In this document: positions 12,952-21,525 of the stretch, piece after piece
How the letters are laid out: each line of letters begins with the position of its first letter
Numbering within the stretch: the first letter of the stretch is position 1
From: a virus
Strand: one strand, 5' to 3'
IMG/VR virus record: IMGVR_UViG_3300042914_000565
Span: 1-51,487 of that record
DNA: 51,487 bases
The notes under the pieces: generated by a model
What the model was told of the DNA's origin: nothing
Database searches by the model: none
The model's input: the letters and a program-made list of their open reading frames with translations, nothing else
Made by a program: the position numbers and the translations under genes

Positions 12952-14373
12952 ATGGCTCTAATGCAAGTTCTTAAAACGTACTATAATGATGCGCAAATGA
13001 CCGACACTAACTCGTTGGTTAACGCACTTATGGAGCGTCCAGAGGAGATCTCTCCTATCATTACTCACTTGGCTGGTCGTGAGGAAAAGAAATTTCCATT
13101 GTCTTTCTTGACTGAAGGTGTTGGAAACACTCGTTCAATTGATCGCTACGAATATGAATACCGTGTTAAAACTCACGAAATCAATGTTCGTCCAGTTGTT
13201 GTAGGTCCAGCTGTTGATTCAGGTGCAGGTGGTTCTCCTTTTACTTTGACTTTCCCTGACAAATGGTTTATTTTTCCTTACACTTTGGTATCTCAATCTG
13301 GTGTTCTTGCTCGTATTATGAGTGAGCCTATCCAAGATGGTGCTGGTTGGAAATATACTTTGCGTTTGGTATCTCCTGATACTTCTTCAGTTCCTGCAGC
13401 TGATGTAACTGCTGGTGCTTTGTGGGGTATGTTGTATGCTAATGTAGGAATTGACTTCTCTCGTGGTAATGCATCTAACTGGACTGCTCCTGGTTTGGTT
13501 CGTTCTAAAATTGGTACAGTACGTAAATCTTACCATTTCTCTGGAAATGCTAAAGATTATGTTGCTCAATTCGAGTTGCCTTTGAAAGAAGGAAGCAAAA
13601 CTAAATTGTGGATGGATTACGAAGAGTACCGTCACATGTTGAAGTTTAAAGAAGAGTGTGAAATGTACTATTGGTATGGTCAAAAAACTCATGATGAAAA
13701 TGGTGTTAGCACTATGTTGGATGAGAATGGTCAACCTGTAGTTTCTGGTCCTGGTTTGCTAGAGCAAATTATTAACAAAGACACTTATTCTAACTTGACT
13801 CAATCTAAGATTGAAGAAGTTATTGGTGATTTGTTTTATGGTATGACTGACGCTACTGATAAGCAAGTTACTTTGTATACTGGTATCGGTGGTGCTCGTG
13901 AATTTGACCGTGCTTTGAAAACTTATTATTCTTCTAACTCTTATTTGCAAACCACTCAACCAACTTTCATTACTGGTTCTGGTCGTAACTTGGGTATTAC
14001 TGGTTACTTCACTAGTTATGAGCACGTTGATGGTCATAGAGTTAACGTAGTTAAATCTCCTTTGTTTGATCACGGTCCTGTTGCTCAAGCTTCTAAAAAG
14101 CACCCAGTTTCTGGTTTGCCTTTGGAATCTTATCGCATGGTGTTTGTTGACCAATCTACTTATGATGGTGAAAATAACTTGCAAATGGTTAACAAGAAAG
14201 GTCGTGAATTGTTGCGTTGGTGCGTAGCAGGTTCTGTAGTTCCAAAAGGATTTACTGAAACTGATACTCGTGCTAGTGATATTGATGGTGCTTCCGTGCA
14301 TATGTTGAAGACTGCTGGTATCTTGCTTCGTCGTTTCGACACTAGCTTGGATCTTCAGTGTACTGCTGTGTAA
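12952..14373 (+). CDS. Major capsid protein (HK97-type, crAss-like)
   Basis: A 473-residue protein between the scaffold-like gene and a strong terminator. Its size and features fit crAss-like major capsid proteins: a helical N-terminal arm (LMQVLKTYYNDAQMTDTNSLVNALMERPEE), an E-loop-type region (RYEYEYRVKTHEINVRP), and long alpha/beta P- and A-domain segments. Codon use differs sharply from all neighbours: leucine is encoded almost only by TTG, with no TTA in the gene, arginine by CGT and glycine by GGT, and GC content is visibly higher. This is typical of the most highly expressed protein. The leader TTAACTTTAAAAAAATATAATT is A-rich, which favours translation in Bacteroidota. Confidence 0.9.
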   Translation: MALMQVLKTYYNDAQMTDTNSLVNALMERPEEISPIITHLAGREEKKFPLSFLTEGVGNTRSIDRYEYEYRVKTHEINVRPVVVGPAVDSGAGGSPFTLTFPDKWFIFPYTLVSQSGVLARIMSEPIQDGAGWKYTLRLVSPDTSSVPAADVTAGALWGMLYANVGIDFSRGNASNWTAPGLVRSKIGTVRKSYHFSGNAKDYVAQFELPLKEGSKTKLWMDYEEYRHMLKFKEECEMYYWYGQKTHDENGVSTMLDENGQPVVSGPGLLEQIINKDTYSNLTQSKIEEVIGDLFYGMTDATDKQVTLYTGIGGAREFDRALKTYYSSNSYLQTTQPTFITGSGRNLGITGYFTSYEHVDGHRVNVVKSPLFDHGPVAQASKKHPVSGLPLESYRMVFVDQSTYDGENNLQMVNKKGRELLRWCVAGSVVPKGFTETDTRASDIDGASVHMLKTAGILLRRFDTSLDLQCTAV

Positions 14374-14399
14374 GTTGTGTTAGGTTTAAGGTAAGGATA

Positions 14400-14429
14400 G
14401 GGGGAGGAAACTCCTCTCCCTTTCTTTTT
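14400..14429 (+). terminator. Rho-independent terminator after the capsid gene
   Basis: A 9-bp stem, GGGGGAGGA (14400-14408) with TCCTCTCCC (14412-14420), holding one G-T wobble, closes a 3-base loop and is followed by TTTCTTTTT. It is the strongest terminator in the window, and isolates capsid mRNA from the downstream genes. Confidence 0.85.
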
Positions 14430-14444
14430 AAAATATAAAAACAT

Positions 14445-14467
14445 CCCTAGTTATTCTTTGCCTAGGG
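14445..14467 (+). other. Inverted repeat in the post-capsid spacer
   Basis: CCCTAG (14445-14450) and CTAGGG (14462-14467) form a 6-bp inverted repeat with an 11-base loop that contains a TTCTTTG sequence. It lies between the terminator and the next ATG (14497). It could be an operator or an RNA hairpin at the 5' end of the next transcript; weak evidence. Confidence 0.3.
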
Positions 14468-14496
14468 CTATAATTAAAATAAAAAGAACAAAAAAC

Positions 14497-15300
14497 ATGA
14501 GAACAATTATTATTAGAAGGAAAGAGGTTTTGAACCATCTTCCTAAAGAAATCAGAGCAGGAGCTAAAGTTAAAATTGGTTCCTTATTTGTAAACAGACT
14601 TCCACTCAAAGGAGTAGAAGGTAAAGAAGAAGAAAAATTATTAAAAGAGTTGATTGATGTTCCTCCAACACACAATGACTGGCCTGCTAAAACAAAAGAC
14701 TTTTGGTCTAGTTTAAGTATCACAGTTCCATTTGAAGGTATTGAATTAAACATTGAAACAGACAAAGATGGTACTCCCGTTAATGCTATTGATTATATCA
14801 AGTATAAATGGGCAATTAAACATCGTCACGTTGCAATGTCAGAGGATGAAATGAAATCAACTCCCGACAAACGGTTTTACATCTACGATCCTCAAAAAGA
14901 CTTACTTAAGAAGAACAATAAAATTCAACTTAAGAAAGATGCGGATAAAGAGTTTATTAAATTGACAGGAGAATTTGAAAAAATGCGTACATTATTACGT
15001 GTATTGTCTAAAGGTAATCCTGATAATTTGACTGACATGGAAGTTGAAATTCAACTTTATGATGTTAAAGATTCTAATCCAGAACGCTTCTTGAAGTATT
15101 GTTTAGATGACAGTTTAGAGTTACGTTCTGAAATTGAACAAATGATTGAGTATTCAGTTCTTCGTCGTATTGGTAATCAAATTATTTACCAAGATGCTAC
15201 ATTAGGAGAAAACATGACTGACACTATCATTTACTTTAAGAATAAGAAAAACTCTGGAGCTGTAAACGCAATGCGTGCACAACTAAAAGAAGTTAAATAA
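14497..15300 (+). CDS. Conserved-looking protein after the capsid gene, 267 aa
   Basis: A 267-residue protein with N-terminus MRTIIIRRKEVLNHLPKEIR. The middle contains YIKYKWAIKHRHVAMSEDE, a stretch likely to be conserved, and the C-terminal half is charged and helical (EKMRTLLRVLSKGNPDNL, RSEIEQMIEYSVL). No enzyme motif is seen. Its place between capsid and connector genes suggests a virion or assembly protein of the crAss-like core. A frame extension upstream to a TTG at 14458 would run through the inverted repeat and is less likely than this ATG, which follows an A-rich leader. The stop overlaps the next ATG (TAATG). Confidence 0.75.
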   Translation: MRTIIIRRKEVLNHLPKEIRAGAKVKIGSLFVNRLPLKGVEGKEEEKLLKELIDVPPTHNDWPAKTKDFWSSLSITVPFEGIELNIETDKDGTPVNAIDYIKYKWAIKHRHVAMSEDEMKSTPDKRFYIYDPQKDLLKKNNKIQLKKDADKEFIKLTGEFEKMRTLLRVLSKGNPDNLTDMEVEIQLYDVKDSNPERFLKYCLDDSLELRSEIEQMIEYSVLRRIGNQIIYQDATLGENMTDTIIYFKNKKNSGAVNAMRAQLKEVK

Positions 15301-16454
15301 TGACTGTAAATGAAATGCATATAGCTGTTAACCTGGGGGTGCAAAAACTTGCATCTTTCCAGGTTGACAACTTATTACCTGAAGAAATAGATCACGAGTT
15401 AAATCTATCACAACTTAGGTTTGTTAAACAACGATTTAATGCAAGATCTAATCGACAAGGTAAGGGATTTGAACAATCTCAAAAAAGAATTGATGATCTT
15501 AAAGCTTTAATTGTAGAGCATCAAGACTTTACTAAATATTATGGGGAAGTTTATACTTCTAAATATTCTCCTATTTATGTGGATAGATATACTCTACCAT
15601 TAGATTATCTATTTCTCATATCTGTAAGAGCAGAAACTAAATATTCTTGTACTATTCCTCCAGAACAAAGAGAGGTAATTACAAATTATAAGTACACTAA
15701 ACTTGGACTTAACCCTCCAGTTAAAGGTTATTTATTAAAAGACGTTTATGTATTTAAAAGTTCTAATGCTACTTGGACAAAGATTAACACAGAAGATTTA
15801 AATACACTTAATCAAGTATTAGATTCTAATAATTATATTGAAGATATTCATCCAGTATTAGCTTTACCTGAGCAAAATTCTACAGGTTTAACTAATCATA
15901 TATCTCCTAATGTAGATTCTAATCATATCTATTTGCAGTTTAAATTTAATATTGGATTAGATGTTATTTCAGACAATACTGCACCTGAATACAATCAATG
16001 TATGTATGCAGTTTGGTATAGCCCTTTAGACCCAACTCAAACAGCCTTAGTGTATTATAACACTTTTTACAGTTTAAGTACAACATCTAGAGATTTTAAA
16101 ACAAATTCTGAAATTCCATTGTATAATAGAATTTGTTATTGTACATTTGCTCAGCATGACGATATTTATGCTTTATTAGATGACCCATTTAATAAAACAG
16201 ATTACGACTTGCCGTTCTACAACATAGAAGAAAGTTATTTGGATATATATACCACAAATATGTTTATTGCTAAAAAAGCAATAATTAAGTATTTAAGGAA
16301 ACCAATTGCTATCTCTTACAGCCTTGGAGTTGGATGTGAATTACCATTTCACACACACGATGAGATTGTAGAGATGACAATTAAAAGCATACTAGAGGGA
16401 TTAGAATCCCAACGGTATAACACGCAATCAATGGAAACATTTGAAAGCGAATAA
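15300..16454 (+). CDS. Virion protein, possible connector/ring component, 384 aa
   Basis: A 384-residue protein starting on the stop of the previous gene. The N-terminus (MTVNEMHIAVNLGVQKLASFQVDNLLPEEIDHELNL, then SQLRFVKQRF) is a helical bundle start seen in phage neck or ring proteins: a M-H-I helix, a short loop, then E-x-x-x-x-L-N-x-x-Q-x-x-F-V. The rest is beta-rich with many Tyr and Asn residues. Position in the head-to-tail block supports a connector or adaptor role. The precise ring cannot be told. A 36-base spacer without terminator follows. Confidence 0.55.
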   Translation: MTVNEMHIAVNLGVQKLASFQVDNLLPEEIDHELNLSQLRFVKQRFNARSNRQGKGFEQSQKRIDDLKALIVEHQDFTKYYGEVYTSKYSPIYVDRYTLPLDYLFLISVRAETKYSCTIPPEQREVITNYKYTKLGLNPPVKGYLLKDVYVFKSSNATWTKINTEDLNTLNQVLDSNNYIEDIHPVLALPEQNSTGLTNHISPNVDSNHIYLQFKFNIGLDVISDNTAPEYNQCMYAVWYSPLDPTQTALVYYNTFYSLSTTSRDFKTNSEIPLYNRICYCTFAQHDDIYALLDDPFNKTDYDLPFYNIEESYLDIYTTNMFIAKKAIIKYLRKPIAISYSLGVGCELPFHTHDEIVEMTIKSILEGLESQRYNTQSMETFESE

Positions 16455-16490
16455 ATAAACATAATGTTAAACGCCTAAAAAATTAAAAAA

Positions 16491-17564
16491 ATGGCACCTT
16501 CAAATTTAAACCAAGTATTTGTAGTTAACAACGTAACAATGTTAACTGGATCTACTTTTGCTACATCTGCTGCTACAGCAAATGCTTCTAAATTAGGAAT
16601 CTGGGATTTAGATACTAGCGCTTTTATTGCTACAGATATTACTGCTAAAAAACGCATTCAATTTGTACAAAGTACTGTAGGAGCAGGTTTGCTTGCATCA
16701 CCTATTATTGATGTTGCAGATATTGTACGTATTAATTACAATGAATACGATTCTGTTGCTGTCAATCCTTCTGTAAGACCTCAAGTACGTAAAGCAGTTA
16801 TTGATGCAAGCGGAGCTGCAGCTAACGCTACTTCAGGTTCTGATCCTATTATGATGCGTATTGCTATTCGTACTGCTCCTACTGCTTATGAGTATTTTGC
16901 AAACAATGCAAATCCTAATGCAGATTTGAGTTTTACAGGTTCAGGAACAGCTTATGCTTTTCCTTTGCTAGGTAATTTCTCTGCAGGTCGTATGATCTTT
17001 AACATTGAAGTTCCTGAGTCAGTTCACAGTCCTAATAATACTTATACTGAAACTGCTTTGATTACTGCTTTGTATAATGGTATTCAAAACAATCCTACTT
17101 TAAAAGCTATCTTTGCTGCTACTGATAGCGGAGCTAGTGGTCTTGAATTGGTTGCTCGTCATTACGGAGTTATGTTTGATGTAACTTTAAGTCAAAATGG
17201 AGTAACTCAAGGAACTGTTACTATGAGTATGGTAAATTCTGCTTCAGCTTCTAACTACATTTTGGCAATTTCTGATGAGAAAAAACAACGTGCTCGTTAT
17301 GGTAATTTTAACCGTATGTACTTCCCTGTAACTCAAGTTGACTATGCTCAACCTACTTACAAGTATGATGTATTGGAAATTACTTACAAACATGGACATC
17401 CAGCAGATACTGGTATTGCTCGTGCAGGTGAATTAAACACACTTAAAATTTACTTTGGTAGTTCTTCAACTGCTCTTGCTGCTGCTGCTGATTTTGTTGC
17501 TGCATTTAGTATTGCTATTGGTACTAACGAAGAGCAAATTACTGATATTGCTTTGCAATCATAA
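16491..17564 (+). CDS. Abundant virion protein (auxiliary capsid or tube-like candidate), 357 aa
   Basis: A 357-residue Ala-, Thr- and Ser-rich protein without cysteine, beginning MAPSNLNQVFVVNNVTML. It has many short beta strands and a C-terminal segment YKYDVLEITYKHGHPADTG followed by hydrophobic Ala-rich helices. Codon use leans to GCT, CGT and GGT as in the capsid gene, though TTA leucine is present, suggesting high expression. The leader AAAAAATTAAAAAA before ATG is extremely A-rich. A strong terminator follows immediately, so it ends a transcription unit. It could be an auxiliary capsid or head-surface protein of crAss-like phages; a tail-tube-like fold is the alternative. No family motif is recognised. 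Confidence 0.6.
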   Translation: MAPSNLNQVFVVNNVTMLTGSTFATSAATANASKLGIWDLDTSAFIATDITAKKRIQFVQSTVGAGLLASPIIDVADIVRINYNEYDSVAVNPSVRPQVRKAVIDASGAAANATSGSDPIMMRIAIRTAPTAYEYFANNANPNADLSFTGSGTAYAFPLLGNFSAGRMIFNIEVPESVHSPNNTYTETALITALYNGIQNNPTLKAIFAATDSGASGLELVARHYGVMFDVTLSQNGVTQGTVTMSMVNSASASNYILAISDEKKQRARYGNFNRMYFPVTQVDYAQPTYKYDVLEITYKHGHPADTGIARAGELNTLKIYFGSSSTALAAAADFVAAFSIAIGTNEEQITDIALQS

Positions 17565-17581
17565 TCTTAATTAATTAAAAT

Positions 17582-17612
17582 AAAGACCTCACAAAAGTGG
17601 GGTCTTTATTTA
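17582..17612 (+). terminator. Rho-independent terminator after the 357-aa virion gene
   Basis: An 11-bp stem with one T-G wobble: AAAGACCTCAC (17582-17592) pairs with GTGGGGTCTTT (17597-17607) around an AAAA loop, followed by ATTTA. It closes the head-gene unit. A promoter box for the next unit starts directly after it. Confidence 0.85.
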
Positions 17613-17620
17613 TATCTTTG
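17613..17620 (+). promoter_or_regulatory. Promoter box for the fibre module
   Basis: TATCTTTG matches TAnnTTTG exactly and lies directly downstream of the terminator. The ATG at 17638 follows 17 bases later, giving a leader of about 10 A/T-rich bases. No clear -33 box is visible because the terminator stem occupies that place. Confidence 0.55.
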
Positions 17621-17637
17621 TAAATAAATAAAATATA

Positions 17638-18228
17638 ATGCCAACATCAGCTACATTACTAAACTTAAGTCCTAACTGTAAAAATGCAGATTTTTATTTA
17701 TCTGGAGGAGCAATGGTTCCTAATAATGGAGGAACAGTTTATATCAATGTTTATTTAACAGATACAACTACAGGACTTGGAACTAAAATTTATGAAGGAG
17801 ATCCTGATGTAGATACAAATGAAGATAATACTATTAATTTTAATGTTAATTCTTTAACTGATAGTACTAATCAATTATATGATGCAGGAGATGCGGAATT
17901 AGATGCTATTATAGAAAGCATTACTAGTTTTAATGGTTTATTTAGTTTTGAATTTATAAGTAATATTGATGAAGATATTTACACAGCTTCTACATATACT
18001 TTAGGAACTTGTGCAATTGATTGTTGTATGGCTAATTTGCTAAGTACAGTAATTAACTGCAATTGTGAAGGTGGTGATTGCCACGATGTTATTAGAAAAA
18101 TAGAAAAAATATTAATCTTAATTAGATGCGCAGTTGTTGATGCAGCTAATGGAGATATTGCCGCAGCGCAAGAGAAATATAATAAAGCTGCAGAACTTTG
18201 TGATTCAACTTGTGATTGTAATTGCTAA
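17638..18228 (+). CDS. Cys-rich virion/tail protein, 196 aa
   Basis: A 196-residue protein. The N-terminal about 120 residues are beta-rich with Thr, Asp and Asn (KIYEGDPDVDTNEDNTINFN). The C-terminal 70 residues carry 12 cysteines: CAIDCC, CNCEGGDC, one in the helix KILILIRCAVVDAANG, and the end CDSTCDCNC. Between the cysteine clusters lies a helical hairpin (VIRKIEKILILIR, DIAAAQEKYNKAAE). Such clusters may bind metal or crosslink the protein. It opens the fibre module with its own promoter box and shares its stop with the next ATG (TAATG). It may be an adaptor between tail and fibre. No family recognised. Confidence 0.65.
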   Translation: MPTSATLLNLSPNCKNADFYLSGGAMVPNNGGTVYINVYLTDTTTGLGTKIYEGDPDVDTNEDNTINFNVNSLTDSTNQLYDAGDAELDAIIESITSFNGLFSFEFISNIDEDIYTASTYTLGTCAIDCCMANLLSTVINCNCEGGDCHDVIRKIEKILILIRCAVVDAANGDIAAAQEKYNKAAELCDSTCDCNC

Positions 18229-19445
18229 TGGGACAAATACCAAGTACATTATACGGAACTCCTTTTGAAGATTACGTTAGTGCTAAATACGATTGTATTG
18301 GTAGTAGCGGAGACTCTTACTATGATAAATTAGTAGGAGGAGTAGAATGCAACCCAGTTGAGTTATCTAAAACAGTAATAATTCAGTATCTTTTATCTAA
18401 ATATGATCCTATTACAGAGGAAGGTTTAGATTGTATATATAATCAACGTCCATTTGTTGGAGTTGATGATCCTGATTATAATGCAGAAGATCAAACAAAT
18501 GACTCTAATTATCTGCAGTTATTTACAGGATTTTTAAATACGCTTTGTAACAAGCAAACAACAATTTCAAAAATAACAATTAAAACTATCCCTATGGGAA
18601 TTAATCCGTTTACATTAGCATCAGATGGAACTGTAGAATACAGTACAAATGGCACAACTTATAGTACAGATCCTTTAGAAATTACAGGAGGTGAAACTGT
18701 ATATCTTAGAGCTGCAGGTTCTGATTGTTTAGAATGTGGTAAATCTGCTTATGATATTGCAGTTGATGAAGGTTTTGTAGGAACTGAAGCAGCATGGTTA
18801 GCAACATTAGAAGGGCCAACAGGTCCTGCTGGTCCTGCTGGAACTAATGCTAATATTGCAGGATTAACTTGGAAAGGAACATGGTCTGCAACTCCTACAC
18901 CTGCTTATGCAGTTAATGATGCAATTCAATACAATGGAACTTCTTACGTTAAAATAGGAACTGGTGGAAATGCAAGTTTACCTCCTGATAATGTTGCTAA
19001 TTTAAATATTAGTTGGGAAGTTTTAGCTTTAGCTGGTATGATAGGTGCTACTGGTACTGCAGGCGCAAATGGAACTGATGGTGCTACAGGAGTTAATGCA
19101 ATTAGAGCAATAACTGCAACTAGTTATACAATGTTATCTTCTGGAGCAACTCCAGGCGTAACTCCAGGAACTGATAAAGGAGTATTAGTTACTATGAATA
19201 ATACTGCTGCAAATACATTTACAATTCCAGTAGATTTAAGTCAAACTTATTATGAACTTAAATTTCAAACTTCAGTAATGCAATTAGGAACTGGACAAAC
19301 TCAAATAGTTGCAGCATCAGGAGTTCAATTACGTAGTGCTAATAATATGAGGTATTTAAGAACTCAATATAGTGCTTGTACTATTATCCGAGTTGCACAA
19401 AATGAATATTATATGTTTGGAGATTTAACTAACGTAACTTACTAA
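18228..19445 (+). CDS. Tail fibre protein with collagen-like repeats, 405 aa
   Basis: A 405-residue protein. Residues about 1-190 contain a Cys-bearing N-terminal region (VGGVECNPVE, LNTLCNK) that may dock to the tail. Two collagen-like Gly-X-Y stretches follow: GPTGPAGPAG (about 201-210) and GATGTAGANGTDGATG (about 272-287). Between them is a YAVNDAIQYNGTSYVKI segment, a carbohydrate-binding-like motif frequent in phage fibres and chitinases. The C-terminus is beta-rich (TFTIPVDLSQTYYELKF). Collagen-like stretches form trimeric shafts in phage fibres. I chose the ATG at 18228 because it overlaps the previous stop (TAATG); a TTG at 18222 is unlikely. Confidence 0.75.
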   Translation: MGQIPSTLYGTPFEDYVSAKYDCIGSSGDSYYDKLVGGVECNPVELSKTVIIQYLLSKYDPITEEGLDCIYNQRPFVGVDDPDYNAEDQTNDSNYLQLFTGFLNTLCNKQTTISKITIKTIPMGINPFTLASDGTVEYSTNGTTYSTDPLEITGGETVYLRAAGSDCLECGKSAYDIAVDEGFVGTEAAWLATLEGPTGPAGPAGTNANIAGLTWKGTWSATPTPAYAVNDAIQYNGTSYVKIGTGGNASLPPDNVANLNISWEVLALAGMIGATGTAGANGTDGATGVNAIRAITATSYTMLSSGATPGVTPGTDKGVLVTMNNTAANTFTIPVDLSQTYYELKFQTSVMQLGTGQTQIVAASGVQLRSANNMRYLRTQYSACTIIRVAQNEYYMFGDLTNVTY

Positions 19446-19451
19446 ATAATT

Positions 19452-21107
19452 ATGTTAACATTAGGAGCAGCACAAGCCTCTACTTGGGGATATAGTGTAA
19501 ACGGATTAATACCTCCTGGACTAGCAGGAGGAGGAAATAATCTTCCATCTTTTACTAAATTTACTTTAGGACCTGATGGTAATTTATATGCTATATCTTC
19601 TAATGGAGGTAGTTTTGCCCCTGTAATTAATGGAGTTGCACAACCTAATGTTATTTTAAAAGTAATTCCTGGAACATCAAATACAGGAACTACTAATTAT
19701 TCAGAAGCAACATTTGAATATATTTTACCAGATTCTGGATTTGCTCAAAATCAATCAGGATTTGCAAAACCTCTTTGGAATGGACGTACTGGTGTAGCTG
19801 CAGAAATAACTTTTAATACTGGAGTATTAGCTTCTAATGGTTTAATATATTGGCCTCCATTAGGATCAGATAGATTTGTTATATTTAATCCAGCAAATGG
19901 ATTATGGAAACTATCTAATATTCATCCAGATAGTGTAGATTCTACAACAAGTATTAGAATAAAAATATATGGATGTGTTGTTGGAGATGATAATAAAATT
20001 TATGTAATACCTGCTTTAAACAATAAACTTTATAGAATTGTACCAAGTACTAATGCTTCAGCAGATACTTGGGAGCAAGGATTTTATACAACTACTACTC
20101 CTACAGGATTATTTAATACAGATATGTCGTATTATGATAATACTGGAGCATTACAAAGTAATGATACAAGTATTACAGCTGTTGGAGCAGGAACAATAAC
20201 AAGAGCTTACTCTGCTAGTACAAATAGTGGAAGAGAAGTTTTTGGTACTATGGCAGATGCTATATATCATCCAAGTGGTAGGATTTATTTAATTCCCAGT
20301 GCTGGAAGAGGTAGAATATTTTATATTAACACAGGAACAGATTGGAATACAAACAAACAAGTTGTTTCAGAACCAGGATTAACTATTGCTACTGCTTCAG
20401 GAGTAAATAAATTACCTTACTTTGCATATGCATTTTTAGAAAAACCTAGAGATACTCAACATAATCTTTCTACTTTAAAAATATATTTAATGCCTGATTG
20501 TCCAAGTAGATTCAATCAATCTACAACAGCATTATATGCTACTGAAAATTATGAAATGATGTATATTAATCCTACAACTAATACTTTGCATGAAATTCCT
20601 ATGAATTTTGTTTATAATACTAGTAGCAATCAGTATCAAGTAGGAAAAAGAATTTCATTACCTAATGGATTAAATATTACAGTAAATTTATCAGCAGCAA
20701 ACGCTTTTCAAGGAGGAGCGGTATTAACTGGAATAGATGTACCTTCTTCAGATACAGATGGAGCATATACTATTAAACGGACTGCAGCAAGATTTGATAA
20801 TATACCAATTAATGGAATTACTGCAAATCAAAGCGTAGGATTACTACATAGTTCAGAACCTGGCCAAGTTAATACAGCAGGAGGAGGAAGTAATTTACCA
20901 TATCCACACCATAGCAAATTTATAACTAATACAGGAGGAGCTATTTCAAATGGTGGATTTGTAGAAGTAATTAGTGTTAAAGAATACGGTCCTGGTATTA
21001 CTAATTTTAATTTTGTAGATAGAGATAAAGGAATGTACCAACTTCCTGCATCTATTGGAGGTATAGGTTCTACTTTATACAATTCAAATTTCAATAAACC
21101 TAAATAA
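19452..21107 (+). CDS. Repeat-rich tail protein, beta-propeller-like, 551 aa
   Basis: A 551-residue Gly/Asn/Thr-rich protein. Blade-like motifs recur: GPDGNLYAISSN (about 39-50), NGLIYWPPLGSDRFVIFNP (about 122-140), VGDDNKIYVIPALNNKLYRIVP (about 177-198), HPSGRIYLIPSAGRGRIFYIN (about 275-295) and LKIYLMPDC. A D/S-G-x-[IL]-Y-x-[IL]-P core followed by a second aromatic strand is typical of propeller repeats. Its place among fibre genes suggests a receptor-binding or glycan-binding protein on the tail. No signal peptide is convincing despite an Ala-rich start (MLTLGAAQASTWGYS). It follows the collagen-like fibre by six bases. Confidence 0.65.
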   Translation: MLTLGAAQASTWGYSVNGLIPPGLAGGGNNLPSFTKFTLGPDGNLYAISSNGGSFAPVINGVAQPNVILKVIPGTSNTGTTNYSEATFEYILPDSGFAQNQSGFAKPLWNGRTGVAAEITFNTGVLASNGLIYWPPLGSDRFVIFNPANGLWKLSNIHPDSVDSTTSIRIKIYGCVVGDDNKIYVIPALNNKLYRIVPSTNASADTWEQGFYTTTTPTGLFNTDMSYYDNTGALQSNDTSITAVGAGTITRAYSASTNSGREVFGTMADAIYHPSGRIYLIPSAGRGRIFYINTGTDWNTNKQVVSEPGLTIATASGVNKLPYFAYAFLEKPRDTQHNLSTLKIYLMPDCPSRFNQSTTALYATENYEMMYINPTTNTLHEIPMNFVYNTSSNQYQVGKRISLPNGLNITVNLSAANAFQGGAVLTGIDVPSSDTDGAYTIKRTAARFDNIPINGITANQSVGLLHSSEPGQVNTAGGGSNLPYPHHSKFITNTGGAISNGGFVEVISVKEYGPGITNFNFVDRDKGMYQLPASIGGIGSTLYNSNFNKPK

Positions 21108-21117
21108 CACAATTTAT

Positions 21118-21525
21118 ATGCAAATCACAACGACGAATCAAATTCTTTTGAATTTGTACAAAGCTCTACAAGACAGTAGAGAATGCAAAGGATTAGACTT
21201 TGCCAAAGCAGTTATTTCTAACTCAGAAGTAATTAAAGATCATCTTCAATATATAGAAGACATGACTGTTCCTTCTGAAGAATTCATTAAGATTTCAATA
21301 GAAGCTAAAAAGTACATTGACTCTGAAGATATGGAAAGCCTTCAAAAAATGGAAGCAAAAGAAGAAAATGTTGCTATCATTGCAGAACGCAAAGAACAAC
21401 TAGCTAAAGTAAATGAAGAACTTCAAAAAAAAGCAACTTTAGAATTAGCAATTATTAAAGAAGAAAATCTACCAAAAGATATCTCAGTTGCTAACTATGA
21501 AGTAATGAAAGTGATTATTAAATAA
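21118..21525 (+). CDS. Hypothetical helical protein in the fibre module, 135 aa
   Basis: A 135-residue acidic, all-helical protein starting MQITTTNQILLNLYKALQD. A long coiled-coil run from about 60 to 110 (EEFIKISIEAKKYIDSEDMESLQKMEAKEEN, then AERKEQLAKVNEELQKK) is visible. It is unlike the Thr/Asn-rich fibres around it. It could be a fibre assembly chaperone or an adaptor, judged only from its place and helical nature. Its stop overlaps the next ATG (TAATG). No family recognised. Confidence 0.7.
   Translation: MQITTTNQILLNLYKALQDSRECKGLDFAKAVISNSEVIKDHLQYIEDMTVPSEEFIKISIEAKKYIDSEDMESLQKMEAKEENVAIIAERKEQLAKVNEELQKKATLELAIIKEENLPKDISVANYEVMKVIIK

Noticed and set aside
13387-14342. Long antisense open frames across the capsid gene
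   Set aside because: They result from the gene's strong codon bias (lack of TTA, rich in GCT/GGT), which removes stops on the other strand. No promoter or start context supports them.
14458-14496. Extension of the 267-aa gene to a TTG start
   Set aside because: It would run through the inverted repeat and lacks a good start context; the ATG at 14497 has an A-rich leader.
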